DNA of 64,000 bases from assembly GCA_019925795.1 (NCBI GenBank), contig CM034315.1, positions 2,790,001 to 2,854,000 of the forward strand, given 5' to 3'. Below the pieces are notes generated by a model. The model did no database searches. It was not told the DNA's origin and worked only from the letters and a program-made list of their open reading frames with translations. This DNA comes from Dendrobium chrysotoxum. Taxonomy: Eukaryota > Streptophyta > Magnoliopsida > Asparagales > Orchidaceae. The translations under genes and the position numbers were made by a program. Below, in pieces: positions 63,536 to 64,000 of this stretch (position 1 is the first letter of the stretch; each line of letters begins with the position of its first letter).

Positions 63536-64000
63536 ATGGCTTCGCCATTTTGGCCATTTTCACAGGTAAAGGTATGCGTTTTCCTCCTCTTCCTCTCATA
63601 CCATCCCTATTGTTTAATAGCCACCTCTATTTCAAAAACTTTCAACAAAAACAATGGCAGCTCAAGTGATGAGCTTGCTCTCTTAGCTTTTAAATCCCAC
63701 ATAACTCATGATCCTTATGGAGGTTTAGCTTCATGGGATAATCATTCTCTTCATTTCTGCCAGTGGCATGGTGTAACATGCAGCAAACACAGACATCAGG
63801 TAAAGGTCACTGCTCTGAACCTGCAAGCTCTCGCTTTGTCTGGTTCAATATCTTCCTCAATTGGTAATCTCACTTTTCTCCGAAGACTTCATCTTTCAGA
63901 AAATCTACTCTATGGTCACATCCCTAAAGAGTTTGGCATGCTCTCCAATCTCCTGCATTTGAATCTAAGTTTCAATCTATTAGAAGGTTTGATCCCTCAC
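63536..64000 (+). CDS. LRR receptor-like kinase, subfamily XII (Xa21/EFR-like), 5' part
   Basis: The frame is open from ATG 63536 to the window edge, 155 codons, with the rest beyond the window. Residues about 12-31 (VCVFLLFLSYHPYCLIATS) form the signal peptide that sends the protein to the cell surface. Residues 45-86 are the N-terminal cap of plant LRR proteins: SDELALLAFKSHI, then LASWD and CQWHGVTC. Leucine-rich repeats follow: VTALNLQALALSGSISSSIG, NLTFLRRLHLSENLLYGHIP, MLSNLLHLNLSFNLLEGLIP. This layout matches the subfamily XII receptors, usually about 1,000 residues with about 20 LRRs, a membrane helix and a kinase domain. Some members sense microbial ligands. The ligand here is unknown. 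The kinase is outside the window, so a receptor-like protein or pseudogene cannot be excluded. Confidence 0.92.
   Translation, partial: MASPFWPFSQVKVCVFLLFLSYHPYCLIATSISKTFNKNNGSSSDELALLAFKSHITHDPYGGLASWDNHSLHFCQWHGVTCSKHRHQVKVTALNLQALALSGSISSSIGNLTFLRRLHLSENLLYGHIPKEFGMLSNLLHLNLSFNLLEGLIPH

Overview
This is a stretch of nuclear DNA from a flowering plant. The evidence is a five-exon WRKY transcription factor gene with plant-type introns, the start of an LRR receptor-like kinase gene, a DUF1677 gene, and a dense mixture of plant transposable elements in very AT-rich DNA. I cannot place it more precisely within the angiosperms from the sequence alone. Only three host genes are supported: a DUF1677 protein (10.2-10.8 kb, minus), a WRKY group IIb factor of the WRKY72/WRKY61 type (39.6-43.8 kb, plus), and the 5' end of an LRR-RLK of the Xa21/EFR type (63.5 kb to the window edge, plus).

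Layout. 0-3.8 kb: a tRNA-derived SINE-like edge sequence, a CACTA terminus, microsatellites and unassigned DNA. 3.8-8.5 kb: a rearranged Ty1/copia element whose two halves now point at each other, bounded by 29-bp direct repeats. 8.9-9.9 kb: a decayed LTR of a repeat-rich LTR family, called LTR family A here. 10.2 kb: the DUF1677 gene. 10.8-19 kb: mostly unassigned DNA with several small DNA transposons. 19-26.2 kb: two old family A LTRs and a 1-kb tandem duplication, one copy of which holds a LINE that carries ORF1 but no ORF2. 26.5-28.5 kb: the 3' end of a second LINE, minus strand. 29.2-31.2 kb: a complete family A solo LTR of 1,981 bp with a 5-bp target duplication. 31.2-38.3 kb: small elements, a gypsy-like LTR candidate and an RTE retrotransposon 3' end. 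38.3-44.4 kb: a gene island holding the WRKY gene. 44.9-53 kb: a LINE relic, a short non-autonomous LTR retrotransposon, an 827-bp hAT element with its 8-bp target duplication, and a 4.5-kb defective copia element. 53.7-59.8 kb: a defective CACTA (En/Spm) transposon with both protein genes broken. 59.8-61.6 kb: another family A LTR directly abutting the CACTA end. 62.6 kb onward: an RTE fragment, then the receptor kinase gene.

The host genes do not form a functional cluster. The WRKY and LRR-RLK genes both belong to families often involved in immunity, but 20 kb of nested transposons separates them. The transposon layer shows order of events: tandem duplication before LINE insertion, RTE insertion into a CACTA, and family A LTR copies of clearly different age. 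Most of the interest lies there. I found no convincing new multi-gene system.
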